From positions 1-25,876 of the forward strand of contig JBPBQN010000167.1 in assembly GCA_050954865.1 (NCBI GenBank): DNA of 25,876 nucleotides. The letters are read 5' to 3'. Under the pieces are notes generated by a model. The model made no database searches. It saw nothing but the letters and a program-made list of their open reading frames with translations, and was not told the origin of the DNA. Both the position numbers and the translations under genes were made by a program. Origin of the DNA: Mucilaginibacter_A sp050954865. GTDB lineage: Bacteria > Bacteroidota > Bacteroidia > Sphingobacteriales > Sphingobacteriaceae. Below are positions 8,001 through 14,274 of this stretch, piece after piece; the first letter of the stretch is position 1, and every line of letters begins with the position of its first letter.

Positions 8001-8417
8001 GGCTTGGCGCAGCCGCGGGAAGAAGATGAGTTGAATTTAAGCTATTACAATTCCAACACAACCTGGATTCAAATTGATGCTTTGTTGCAGCTTTTTGGCT
8101 TAACGCGGGATGATTTGCAAGAAAACAATCAGGAACAATTAGCCAAAGCAGTGCGCAGTGTTGCAGCCAGAATCCCGACTTATGTGACCATTAAAGATGT
8201 AAAATATCGCTGGGGGCACGGTCAGGAAGACATTTATCCGGTTGCACAAATTGAAAAATTGTGGACGGATATGACGGCTTTGACCGATTTAAAATGCGGC
8301 TATCTGGTGGTGCCCAGAACGCGCGGCCAGCAGATGAAAGATCCGGCGCAATTAGATGCCTGGGTTACAGATGGTAGCAAAGATTATGTAGAATCTTTAT
8401 GCGTTTTTAAGAGCTAA
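5082..8417 (+). CDS. GHMP sugar-kinase-like / UDPGP-family pyrophosphorylase fusion
   Basis: A cytoplasmic protein of about 1111 residues. I chose the ATG at 5082; a TTG two codons earlier is less likely. After about 180 residues of unassigned sequence comes a GHMP-kinase-like half: motif 1 VRMDLTHSGWSD (181-192) continuing to EGARVVNLSIDLGV, motif 2 IPKGSRFAVSTNLLGS (312-327), then GGSGGGWQDSGG (365-376, compare fucokinase GGGWQDQ) and motif 3 GGMSGGGMGMF (528-538). The C-terminal half is UDPGP-like: TLAAGIGSRW (739-748), a lysine in GVIKAINP, and NVDTLGADVDP (923-933), which matches the NxDNLGAxxD signature of UDP-sugar pyrophosphorylases. The inference is that a free sugar is phosphorylated at C1 and then activated to a nucleotide sugar. 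Bacteroides Fkp has the same two activities in the opposite domain order. Motif 2 is altered, so kinase activity is uncertain. It is 25 bases after the GalU-like gene. Confidence 0.8.
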   Translation: MNVFIETITATDISKRNRSFFDISRQLSAKELLQTLRELDEFRKTTPSLYDKVRAIQFLYAGFRFILVESKEIPQTGKIPYNGFEDLLARRFEQSIAIFLAELDKNGPNATLFSALAESYHQLSFQTLANQVRKSVRSSKGNQWMFRVGHQDEHPIHIHSALLQRSDNSLFYPILHENTSVRMDLTHSGWSDIFFLGMDYPEGARVVNLSIDLGVFGRDKDINPPLHCYLRVIPEPVLRLTSIDLNVTKDVTNLADLFNFGNDYLSLIKAGVIASGLIPPSFEGTNQSLPEILSRIVAPGMGVELVTRVNDIPKGSRFAVSTNLLGSIISLLMRATNQTKNLEGGLEESERRLVASRAILGEWIGGSGGGWQDSGGVWPGIKSIQGTFAQDGDPEFGISRGTLLPRHRVLQGEEAHPEAAERIMKSLVLMHGGMASNVGPILEMVSEKYLLRGEKEWNARQQTNQIYDNILEAIKTGDIKKLAANTAANWEGPIKTIIPWASTFFTEQIIAKAKKQFGEDYYGFLMLGGMSGGGMGMFVNPEKYETYKKKVLEILQDTKKELSSSLPFAMEPVVYNWSINNRGSWSNLLWANEALMPEQYYGIHVSGLVKQDPASVSYVRRAEIDFFTTYCEKNNLAYPLLRTIISNLFKVSDPSSQGNRNTENEKADFIKKQNGFDFIQHEEIRQEMQKGLIGLSRNRLPAETLIEDVQPGDVFYLEKDSVKEAGEAAIRAGKVAVMTLAAGIGSRWTKGAGVIKAINPFVELEGAHRSFLEIHLAKTRKVAEKYQASIPHVVATSYLTHNPIRDQLYLSNNYGNEGSVYLSPGRSIGQRFVPMARDLTFLWEEMPQETLDENKQKVRDAVRQTMIGWAKTKGEGADYTDNIAAQRFSPLGHWYEVSNLLRNGTLSRMLAEHPELETIMLHNVDTLGADVDPYALTAHLVSGNALTFELIPRRIEDRGGGLARVNGNLRLLEGLAQPREEDELNLSYYNSNTTWIQIDALLQLFGLTRDDLQENNQEQLAKAVRSVAARIPTYVTIKDVKYRWGHGQEDIYPVAQIEKLWTDMTALTDLKCGYLVVPRTRGQQMKDPAQLDAWVTDGSKDYVESLCVFKS

Positions 8418-8427
8418 CGTTTTATAC

Positions 8428-8445
8428 TGATGCTGTTTTTACCGG
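8428..8445. repeat. Dispersed intergenic motif, AACAG version
   Basis: TGATGCTGTTTTTACCGG begins 11 bases after the fusion-gene stop, immediately before a strong intrinsic terminator. It is the same sequence that follows the alpha/beta hydrolase gene at 3825. Confidence 0.6.
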
Positions 8446-8448
8446 TAT

Positions 8449-8480
8449 AAAAAAGGTGGACTTTATCGTCCACTTTTTTG
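8449..8480 (+). terminator. Rho-independent terminator after the pyrophosphorylase fusion
   Basis: An A run, then GTGGAC (8456-8461), loop TTTATC, GTCCAC (8468-8473) and TTTTTT (8474-8479). One extra G sits at the stem base. A run on one side and T run on the other would allow use from both directions. Confidence 0.8.
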
Positions 8481-8499
8481 TTTATAAGTTGGTTGTTGC

Positions 8500-8933
8500 T
8501 GATGCTTCTTTCTCTTCTTAGCTTTGTGTAAGTAGCCGCTTTGTCATTTCGACCGTAGGGAGAAATCCTATTCAAACCTATAAATCTTCTCTTTCGCTTT
8601 GAATAAGATTCCTCCTATCGTCGGAATGACAAAGCGCAGATCAAGCAAAAAGAACCAAAAGAAGGGCATAAGCCAGATTGAATAATTTTAATTGAAAGGT
8701 ATGATGTAGAAAGCAAACCTGCGGTTGCTTGGCTTTATGTTCTTTTGCCTTGAAACAAAAGAACCAAAAATTCAAGAATGCCGAATCACTTCCGGGCGGC
8801 ATTTAGGCCTGCGCGCCTGGGTGGCTACCTTGCATACGTCTCTACTTGGTTGTTAACTTGCTTATGCTTCTTTTATTAACTTTTAATGAAAAGAAAAAAT
8901 AGAACACCCGATCGAAATCTACTGCTTCTTTTA
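8500..8933. repeat. Gene-free stretch holding several inverted and dispersed repeats
   Basis: No plausible gene is seen between 8480 and 8950. The stretch contains: a long imperfect palindrome (about 8538-8577 with 8598-8636, arms near 40 bases with a handful of mismatches) whose ends read CGCTTTGTCATTTCGAC and TCGGAATGACAAAGCG; AAGCAA/TTGCTT arms near 8711-8730; the perfect 9-bp hairpin GTTCTTTTG/CAAAAGAAC (8739-8747 and 8756-8764) nested with CTTGAA/TTCAAG; AATGCCG/CGGCATT near 8768-8802; and three partial or complete cores of the GAAG-version motif (TGCTTCTTT at 8503, TGCTTCTTTTA at 8865 and 8923). Similar GTCATTTCGA...TCGGAATGAC palindromes are, to my recollection, common between genes in Bacteroidota. 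Nothing here looks like a transposase remnant. Confidence 0.65.
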
Positions 8934-8950
8934 GCCATCTAAAATCAAAA

Positions 8951-9718
8951 TCACAGCAACAAAGCTTTAAAAGATTCTTTCGCGTAATCGCCCCAATCTT
9001 TTAAAGCCGCTTGCAAAGTAGTGCGCAACTGCTTGTTATTTACCGGTTTGCCTTTGGTGGGCGGATTAAGGTTTTTCGGATCAACATTTACTTCATTTAC
9101 TTTGGTAGCAAACCAGGTAACGTTTTCGTGCGGAAGGGCAACGCCTAAAATCATGCCCGGCAAACCGGTAAATGATTCCGGCCCACCGGAAACCGCAATT
9201 TCATCCGTATAAAAAGCAACTACATAAATAGAATCCAGCACAATTGCATTTGCGCGCCGGCAGGTGTAACCGGCAATATCGCGGGTTTCGTCGGTAATTT
9301 TCCAATTGATGTTGCGCAGGCTGTCTTTCACCAGAAACGTTTCCTCAAACACCTTTTTCTGGCTGATGAAACTGCTGGTAGTCAGATCTGTACGGATAAT
9401 ATTGTTCTGTGTGGATTGCGCGCCACTAAAAAAACCGGGAGATGCCGATTCTTCCGCATCAGGCTTAAACAAGGTTTTATTTCCCGAAAAATAAAGCGTG
9501 CTTTTTAGTTTTTTAAACTGCGGCTGCGTTTTTTTATACTGATCAAAAGCCTGCTGCATATAGCTTTCATTGTTTTTATTGATCTGTTTTTTCATCATCG
9601 CAAACATGTTGATGGTTTTTTCAAACTCAACCGAACCAACTGTGGTAAAATGCGTGTTTTGCGCTTGGATTTGGCTGTAACCCAACAGACAAACCATCAT
9701 CAGGATAAAGTTTTTCAT
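8951..9718 (-). CDS. GLPGLI family secreted protein
   Basis: A 255-residue exported protein. The start chosen is the ATG at 9716-9718 (an adjacent ATG at 9719-9721 is equally possible); it gives a clean signal peptide (MKNFILMMVCLLGYSQIQAQ). The reading frame extends upstream into the neighbouring gene, but that part is not a signal-peptide start and overlaps a real CDS. The family-naming motif appears as GLPGMI (residues 185-190), preceded by the usual DETRDIAGYTCRRA and VVAFYTDEI segments and SGGPESFT. GLPGLI proteins are small envelope proteins of unknown function in Bacteroidota, commonly encoded beside carboxypeptidase-regulatory-domain outer-membrane receptors, as here. The start lies within a few bases of the receptor's stop, so the two are almost certainly cotranscribed and probably translationally coupled. 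Confidence 0.88.
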   Translation of the reverse strand: MKNFILMMVCLLGYSQIQAQNTHFTTVGSVEFEKTINMFAMMKKQINKNNESYMQQAFDQYKKTQPQFKKLKSTLYFSGNKTLFKPDAEESASPGFFSGAQSTQNNIIRTDLTTSSFISQKKVFEETFLVKDSLRNINWKITDETRDIAGYTCRRANAIVLDSIYVVAFYTDEIAVSGGPESFTGLPGMILGVALPHENVTWFATKVNEVNVDPKNLNPPTKGKPVNNKQLRTTLQAALKDWGDYAKESFKALLL

Positions 9719-9722
9719 CATT

Positions 9723-12518
9723 TTAGTTTTTAGGGGCTGCACCGCCCATTTTGTTAAAATCGTAAACAATTGAGAACATAAAATACCGGCGGATAGTAGT
9801 GTAAGTGCTTTGCGTAAGAAACGTGCTGTTTGCACTTCGGGTAAAACCAATATTCTGGTTCAGCAAATCGTTTCCGCTAACCACCAGTTTTAAACTTTCA
9901 TCCTTGAAAAAAGCTTTGCTTATGCTGGCGTTGATAATTAAACGTTGAAAATCCTGGTTAAAAGAAACTGTTTTGCCTTGAAATTCATAGTTTCCATCTG
10001 TGCTGATCTGAAATTTCTTGGGGAGATAAAAATCAAAACCACTTCTGGCAGTAAAACCTGTTCCGTTATTATTGATTGCTGTTAGTAATGATGACTGGCT
10101 TCTGGTAAAAGTTGGGCCACCAATGATATATACATCATACTTTTTTTCTCTGAATTTGGATAATCTGCCTGAAATGCTATAAGTGTAAGACTGTGTTTTA
10201 TTTAATGCTCCATTGGTGTAGCTGTAATATGTATTTCCGTTGGCGTTTACATTCAGCCCTCCGCTTAAATCTAAAATTTTTATTTTCTGGTTGTAGCCGC
10301 CATATAAATAAAAGTTGGCCGTTTGTTTTCCGTGGAGGTTGGTAGATTGATAAATGCTTTTTCCAGCAGAATCCGTCATCGTATTACTAATAATAGCATT
10401 GGAAGTAGTTGAAAGTCCACCACTTACGTAAATAGATTGTCCGCTTAAAACTTTGTAAGAATTGTAATAAGTACCGAAACGATTGGTAAAAGATGGCCGC
10501 AAATCCGGGTTACCGATCGTGATATTTAACGGATCAGTATTCACGCGCACCGGCTGAATCTGGTCTATATTTGGTTGCGTATTGTAACCATTATAATCAA
10601 TGCGGATGGAACGCTGGCCCGAAAACCGGTATTGATAACTGGCCTGCGGACTGTAATTGATAAAGCTTCTTTTAAGCTCATTATTGGTGTAAAGGTCTGT
10701 CTGGTCAAAGTTTACATCCGCTACTTTTGTCCCGAAATTAAAAGTGGTTTTGTTTTTTTTATAGTTAAAAACAGCACCGGCCTGGTTGCTCGTTTGATTT
10801 AACTTGTAATTACTGCTCAGCGTGTTATCCACCTGATCATATTCTCCAGGTAAAGATTGATTGTAGGATACACGGTTAATGCTGCCATTATTCAGGATCA
10901 GCCGATAATTACCTGTAAGCGTAACGGTTTTTGTGAGCGGCTCCGAAAAGGTAAAGTTTGAGTTGAAAACGTTACTTGTAATATTGTTGGTTTTATACTG
11001 ATTAACGCGCTGTGTACTGTCTGGTCGGCCCAAATTGTTGTAATAATCAATCTGTGTGTTCAGGTAACCTTTAGTGTGGTTTTGATTCAGTGCTTCGGTA
11101 AAGTTTGCTGTAAACGTGCGGCCTTTCTTCTTAAATTTCTTGGTGTAAAAAAGGCTTGCGTTTAAAATCTTTTCGTCGCCGTTGTTGGTCAATATGCGGT
11201 TGCTTCTGTTCAACAACGTATCATTTCCGCGCAAACTGGTTGCCAGGTAATTATTTTGAGATTTGGTGTTTTTTATGGTGCCGTCAATCGTTAGTTTTAA
11301 GGTTGAAGAAGTATCCAGCTTAATAAAATAGGCCGCATCCAGTTTCTGCCTAAAAATCGAATTGTTAAAATCCTGCGTGGTATTACTTTTGATCAAACCA
11401 GTTGGTAACGTGTTCTGTGTCAGATTATCACGGTTGCCTTTTACATTTAAAAATCCGGTTTTATAATTGGTGTTGATGCTTTCTTTATCACCATTCCACT
11501 TATCGTCAAAATGCAAACCACCAGTTCTGGCCGTTGGGATGCCCTGGCCGTTGTATCTTCCGTCAAAAGAATCCAAATCATCTCCGCCGCTAAAATAAAT
11601 GCTGATGCTGCCATCATCACCAATTTCGGTGTTTGCGTTAGATGCGCCGTATTTATTGCTGTCTTCCCAACCCAAACCTGTTTTGCCGGTATTGGCCAGC
11701 GTGCCGTAAGCAGAAAACTTCTTTTTGCCCCAGAATTTGTTGAATAAAAGCTGTTCCTGGTAATATTTATCGGTGGCAGCACCAATATCCAGTTTACCAA
11801 AATAACCGTTCTTTTTGTCTTCTTTTAGTTTAATGTTGATGGTTTTAGTTTTCTTGCCATCATCTACGCCGGTAAACGCCGACTGATCGCTGGCTTTATC
11901 GTAAAGCTGCACTTTATCAACCATATCGCTGCGGATGTTTTTGGTAACCAGCGTTGGGTCATCGCCAAAAAATTCTTCTCCATCTACCAAAACCTTGTTT
12001 ACAGTTTGGCCTTGCGCCGTAATTTTCCCGTCTTTATCTACCTGAATTCCAGGAAGTTGCTTTAGTAAATCTTCTACTTTGGCATTGGGCTGCACTTTAA
12101 AACTGCTGGCATCAAATTCGGTAGTATCGCCTTTTATTTTGATGGCTGCTTTGGTGCCCTTAATAATCACGCCGGCTAGCAAACGCGCTTTCAGCAGCAT
12201 CGAAATCCGCTTAAAATCATGTTCTTTATTAATGGAATCAAGCGTAAAATGCTCTACATAATCCGCATAATTTGGGTAGGAAACCAGCAAAATAAACTTG
12301 CCTTTATTCAGTCCGCTGATGCTGAAACTACCGTCTTCAGCCGTGCGAACAAACTTTTTTAAGGTAGAATCTTTGGCGTTTAAAACAACAATGCTGGTGT
12401 TGTGCAGCTTAACATTGGTAACCGTATCGGCAACGCTGCCTTTAATGCGGTAACTGCTTTGGGCCAGTAAATATTGCGTAGCGAAACAAATAAAAAAAGT
12501 AAATATTATGCCTTTCAT
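9723..12518 (-). CDS. TonB-dependent-receptor-like outer-membrane beta-barrel protein
   Basis: A 931-residue outer-membrane protein. A signal peptide (residues 1-20, ending LLAQ) is followed by a carboxypeptidase-regulatory-like domain (about 22-110, with RTAEDGSFSISGLNKGKF), a plug domain (about 125-235, with VEDLLKQLPGIQVDKDG and VLVDGEEFFGDDP) and a long barrel to the C-terminus, which ends in an aromatic strand (FMFSIVYDF) before GGAAPKN. This fits the outer-membrane beta-barrel family that accompanies GLPGLI proteins. No clear N-terminal TonB box is visible, so active TonB-driven import is not certain. Substrate is unknown; there is no SusD partner or polysaccharide enzyme nearby, so glycan uptake is not supported. 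The stop is 1-4 bases from the GLPGLI start. Confidence 0.88.
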   Translation of the reverse strand: MKGIIFTFFICFATQYLLAQSSYRIKGSVADTVTNVKLHNTSIVVLNAKDSTLKKFVRTAEDGSFSISGLNKGKFILLVSYPNYADYVEHFTLDSINKEHDFKRISMLLKARLLAGVIIKGTKAAIKIKGDTTEFDASSFKVQPNAKVEDLLKQLPGIQVDKDGKITAQGQTVNKVLVDGEEFFGDDPTLVTKNIRSDMVDKVQLYDKASDQSAFTGVDDGKKTKTINIKLKEDKKNGYFGKLDIGAATDKYYQEQLLFNKFWGKKKFSAYGTLANTGKTGLGWEDSNKYGASNANTEIGDDGSISIYFSGGDDLDSFDGRYNGQGIPTARTGGLHFDDKWNGDKESINTNYKTGFLNVKGNRDNLTQNTLPTGLIKSNTTQDFNNSIFRQKLDAAYFIKLDTSSTLKLTIDGTIKNTKSQNNYLATSLRGNDTLLNRSNRILTNNGDEKILNASLFYTKKFKKKGRTFTANFTEALNQNHTKGYLNTQIDYYNNLGRPDSTQRVNQYKTNNITSNVFNSNFTFSEPLTKTVTLTGNYRLILNNGSINRVSYNQSLPGEYDQVDNTLSSNYKLNQTSNQAGAVFNYKKNKTTFNFGTKVADVNFDQTDLYTNNELKRSFINYSPQASYQYRFSGQRSIRIDYNGYNTQPNIDQIQPVRVNTDPLNITIGNPDLRPSFTNRFGTYYNSYKVLSGQSIYVSGGLSTTSNAIISNTMTDSAGKSIYQSTNLHGKQTANFYLYGGYNQKIKILDLSGGLNVNANGNTYYSYTNGALNKTQSYTYSISGRLSKFREKKYDVYIIGGPTFTRSQSSLLTAINNNGTGFTARSGFDFYLPKKFQISTDGNYEFQGKTVSFNQDFQRLIINASISKAFFKDESLKLVVSGNDLLNQNIGFTRSANSTFLTQSTYTTIRRYFMFSIVYDFNKMGGAAPKN

Positions 12519-12630
12519 ACACAGTGGTTTATGGGCATCAATATATAACTAAATTTTTAATAGTTTTTTACTGAGAAGAATAATTTTTGCTTTTTAACTA
12601 TTTTTAACACTTTGGATTATACTAAACTTG

Positions 12631-12678
12631 CTGATACTGTTTTTACCACACTTTTTTTAGGCTGATAAAAACAGCATC
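12631..12678. repeat. Inverted pair of the dispersed CAGCAT motif
   Basis: CTGTTTTTA (12637-12645) faces TAAAAACAG (12666-12674). The left copy reads CTGATACTGTTTTTACC, the same GATACTG variant as at 2891; the right reads GGCTGATAAAAACAGCATC. The right copy runs into the stop codon of the lipoprotein gene (12677-12679), so its 3' end is part of that CDS. It sits in the 5' region of the receptor gene and the 3' end of the lipoprotein gene, which read the same way. Confidence 0.65.
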
Positions 12679-13630
12679 AGTTTTTGTTGCCGCGTACCTC
12701 AACCAAAATCAAACTATCGTGCGGAATGCCCAGCGTTTTGCCGGGCGTAATTTGCAGATAATGGGCGAGGTAGCCGTCCATAATTCCTTTCATTACTTTG
12801 ATGGTATTTTCATCTTCTCCGGGCCACATCATTTCCATCGGTTCAACAAAATATAGTTTCCCGTTTTGATCCACCCGAACGGCAAAACTGTGGTGAAAAT
12901 CAGCATAAGCTTTGTTGATAGTTACGCTGTATTCAGGGTAAAAAAGCGTTTCCGGAATGTAATAACTGTCTAAATCTTTGGCTTTTGTTTTGGCGTTAGT
13001 AATCAAAACATTCGGACTATTACTTTTCAGCAGCACAGGTTTCTGCGCGGCAAATATTTTTTTGTCGTTTTGAGCCGATTCTTTTGCCAGAGAAGCAATG
13101 TAAGCCGTATCTTTTTTAGTGGTTTGCCGCAAATTTTCTACATTTAAATGCGCGCTGTTTAAGTAATCTTCCGCATAAAAAGTAACATATACGTTGGAGT
13201 TTTTCCAGTTGATAACTTTATTTTTTACTTCCAGCACCTGGAAACGCAAACTGTCTTTGCTGATTTTTTTGGCTTTAAACCAGGCACCTGCCATACTGAA
13301 AATAGAATCGTGATCCAGCACAAGCGGCAAATCGTAATAGCGCTTTTTTATCGGACTAAATACACTGACCGAAGTATCCGACACGAAAATAATTTTCCAG
13401 GAAGGTTTAAGCTGATAACCTTGCGCATTAAACGAAACGTTATTGGCAAACCTGCGGTAAACTTCAATAAAATGGATGCCGGTTACCGTTTTAAAAGTTG
13501 TTTTGGTGCGTTCGATCAGCTGTTCATTGGTTTCCTGTGCAGAACCCGGCTCAACTTTCTGCGGATTTTGTTTACAGGAGAAGAAAGCCGAAACGAATAC
13601 GATCAATAGTAAAAATCGAAAATTTATCAT
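12677..13630 (-). CDS. Predicted lipoprotein of unknown function
   Basis: 317 residues. The N-terminus MINFRFLLLIVFVSAFFSC is a lipoprotein signal with Cys19 as the likely acylated residue (followed by KQNP, not an Asp retention signal), so an envelope lipoprotein is expected. The rest is soluble and mixed alpha/beta, with no catalytic motif I recognise. Notable stretches are KPSWKIIFVSDTSVSVFSP (about residues 79-97) and SFAVRVDQNGKLYFVEPMEM (near 249-268). The body has many Lys and no further cysteines apart from the lipobox. It lies 112 bases after the rhodanese gene on the same strand. The ATG is preceded on the coding strand by a copy of the dispersed motif able to fold into a short hairpin. 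Function unknown; real gene status is supported by length, signal and lack of an alternative frame. Confidence 0.75.
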   Translation of the reverse strand: MINFRFLLLIVFVSAFFSCKQNPQKVEPGSAQETNEQLIERTKTTFKTVTGIHFIEVYRRFANNVSFNAQGYQLKPSWKIIFVSDTSVSVFSPIKKRYYDLPLVLDHDSIFSMAGAWFKAKKISKDSLRFQVLEVKNKVINWKNSNVYVTFYAEDYLNSAHLNVENLRQTTKKDTAYIASLAKESAQNDKKIFAAQKPVLLKSNSPNVLITNAKTKAKDLDSYYIPETLFYPEYSVTINKAYADFHHSFAVRVDQNGKLYFVEPMEMMWPGEDENTIKVMKGIMDGYLAHYLQITPGKTLGIPHDSLILVEVRGNKN

Positions 13631-13631
13631 T

Positions 13632-13736
13632 TAAAAACAGCATTGGTAACTGCTGTTAAGATAACGGATTTGGTTGAATATGATAAAAATGATTTTAAAA
13701 ATGTTATCCCTAAAAATACCCGATAAAAACAGCATC
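13632..13736. repeat. Two same-orientation copies of the dispersed CAGCAT motif
   Basis: TAAAAACAGCATT (13632-13644) abuts the lipoprotein start codon, and GATAAAAACAGCATC (13722-13736) lies just after the rhodanese stop. The first also forms a small hairpin with downstream sequence: AACAGCA (13636-13642) and TGCTGTT (13651-13657), loop of 8. Together they account for most of the recognisable content of this 112-base gap. Confidence 0.6.
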
Positions 13737-13742
13737 CAAAAA

Positions 13743-14204
13743 TCACTTCCCAGCCAGCGGATAACCTTTGCTCGTCCAGTTGGTATTTAAATTGACGGGC
13801 AGATTGAGCAATTTTACGTTGCTGAAACCAGCATTTTGCAAAGCTGTAAACGCTGGCCGGATATTTGGGCATTTGCCAAACGGACAACATCCACAATAAA
13901 TAACCATCGCTGTATTTTTAGAAAGCGATTTTACCTTTTCCATTAAAATTTCCAGGTTTTCCGTTTTATTTGCCGGGCCGATGTGTGTGGCATCTTTTAT
14001 ATCTTCCACCGCGCCAATGTTTAAAATCAAGGGTTTTTGTGCCTGTGGATTTTGAATGATGGCCGCTAATTCTGCTGGTTCAATCAACTGATTTATTTTC
14101 CATGGATTACGGATTTCCAGCTTTGGCATCGGCGCAGGCGAAGTTTGCGCTTTGGTTTCAGCCCAAATAAAACTCAGCAATACAATCAACAGTAATTTTT
14201 GCAT
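13743..14204 (-). CDS. Secreted cysteine-rich rhodanese-like protein
   Basis: 153 residues with a signal peptide (MQKLLLIVLLSFIWAETKAQ), so periplasmic. The mature part has the rhodanese pattern: INQLIEPAELAAII (37-50), PLILNIGAVEDIKDATHIGPA (59-79, the usual 'IxDVR...HIxGA' segment), and the active-site loop beginning IYCGC at 102-106 (Cys104), then PNIRPAFTALQNAGFSNVKLL (112-132). The loop CGCCPFGKCP holds four cysteines (104, 106, 107, 112), where typical rhodaneses have one (CxxGxR). Cys104 is the probable persulfide-bearing residue; the others suggest a redox or metal-binding variant. Sulfur transfer or thiol chemistry in the periplasm is an inference. It reads toward the lipoprotein gene and follows the TolC gene by 70 bases. 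Confidence 0.85.
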   Translation of the reverse strand: MQKLLLIVLLSFIWAETKAQTSPAPMPKLEIRNPWKINQLIEPAELAAIIQNPQAQKPLILNIGAVEDIKDATHIGPANKTENLEILMEKVKSLSKNTAMVIYCGCCPFGKCPNIRPAFTALQNAGFSNVKLLNLPVNLNTNWTSKGYPLAGK

Positions 14205-14221
14205 GGTAAAAGAAGCATTGG
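14205..14221. repeat. Dispersed intergenic motif, GAAG version, abutting a start codon
   Basis: GGTAAAAGAAGCATTGG begins at the base next to the rhodanese start codon. On the coding strand the ATG is immediately preceded by AATGCTTCTTTTACC, the place where a ribosome binding site would lie. Confidence 0.65.
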
Positions 14222-14274
14222 TTATTCTCCACCAAAATTAAAACAAACTATCAGAAATAACGATAACCTCAAAT

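Noticed and set aside
9719..9850. Upstream extension of the GLPGLI gene into the receptor gene
   Set aside because: The added residues overlap a confident CDS in another frame and do not form a signal peptide, while the ATG at 9718 or 9721 does.
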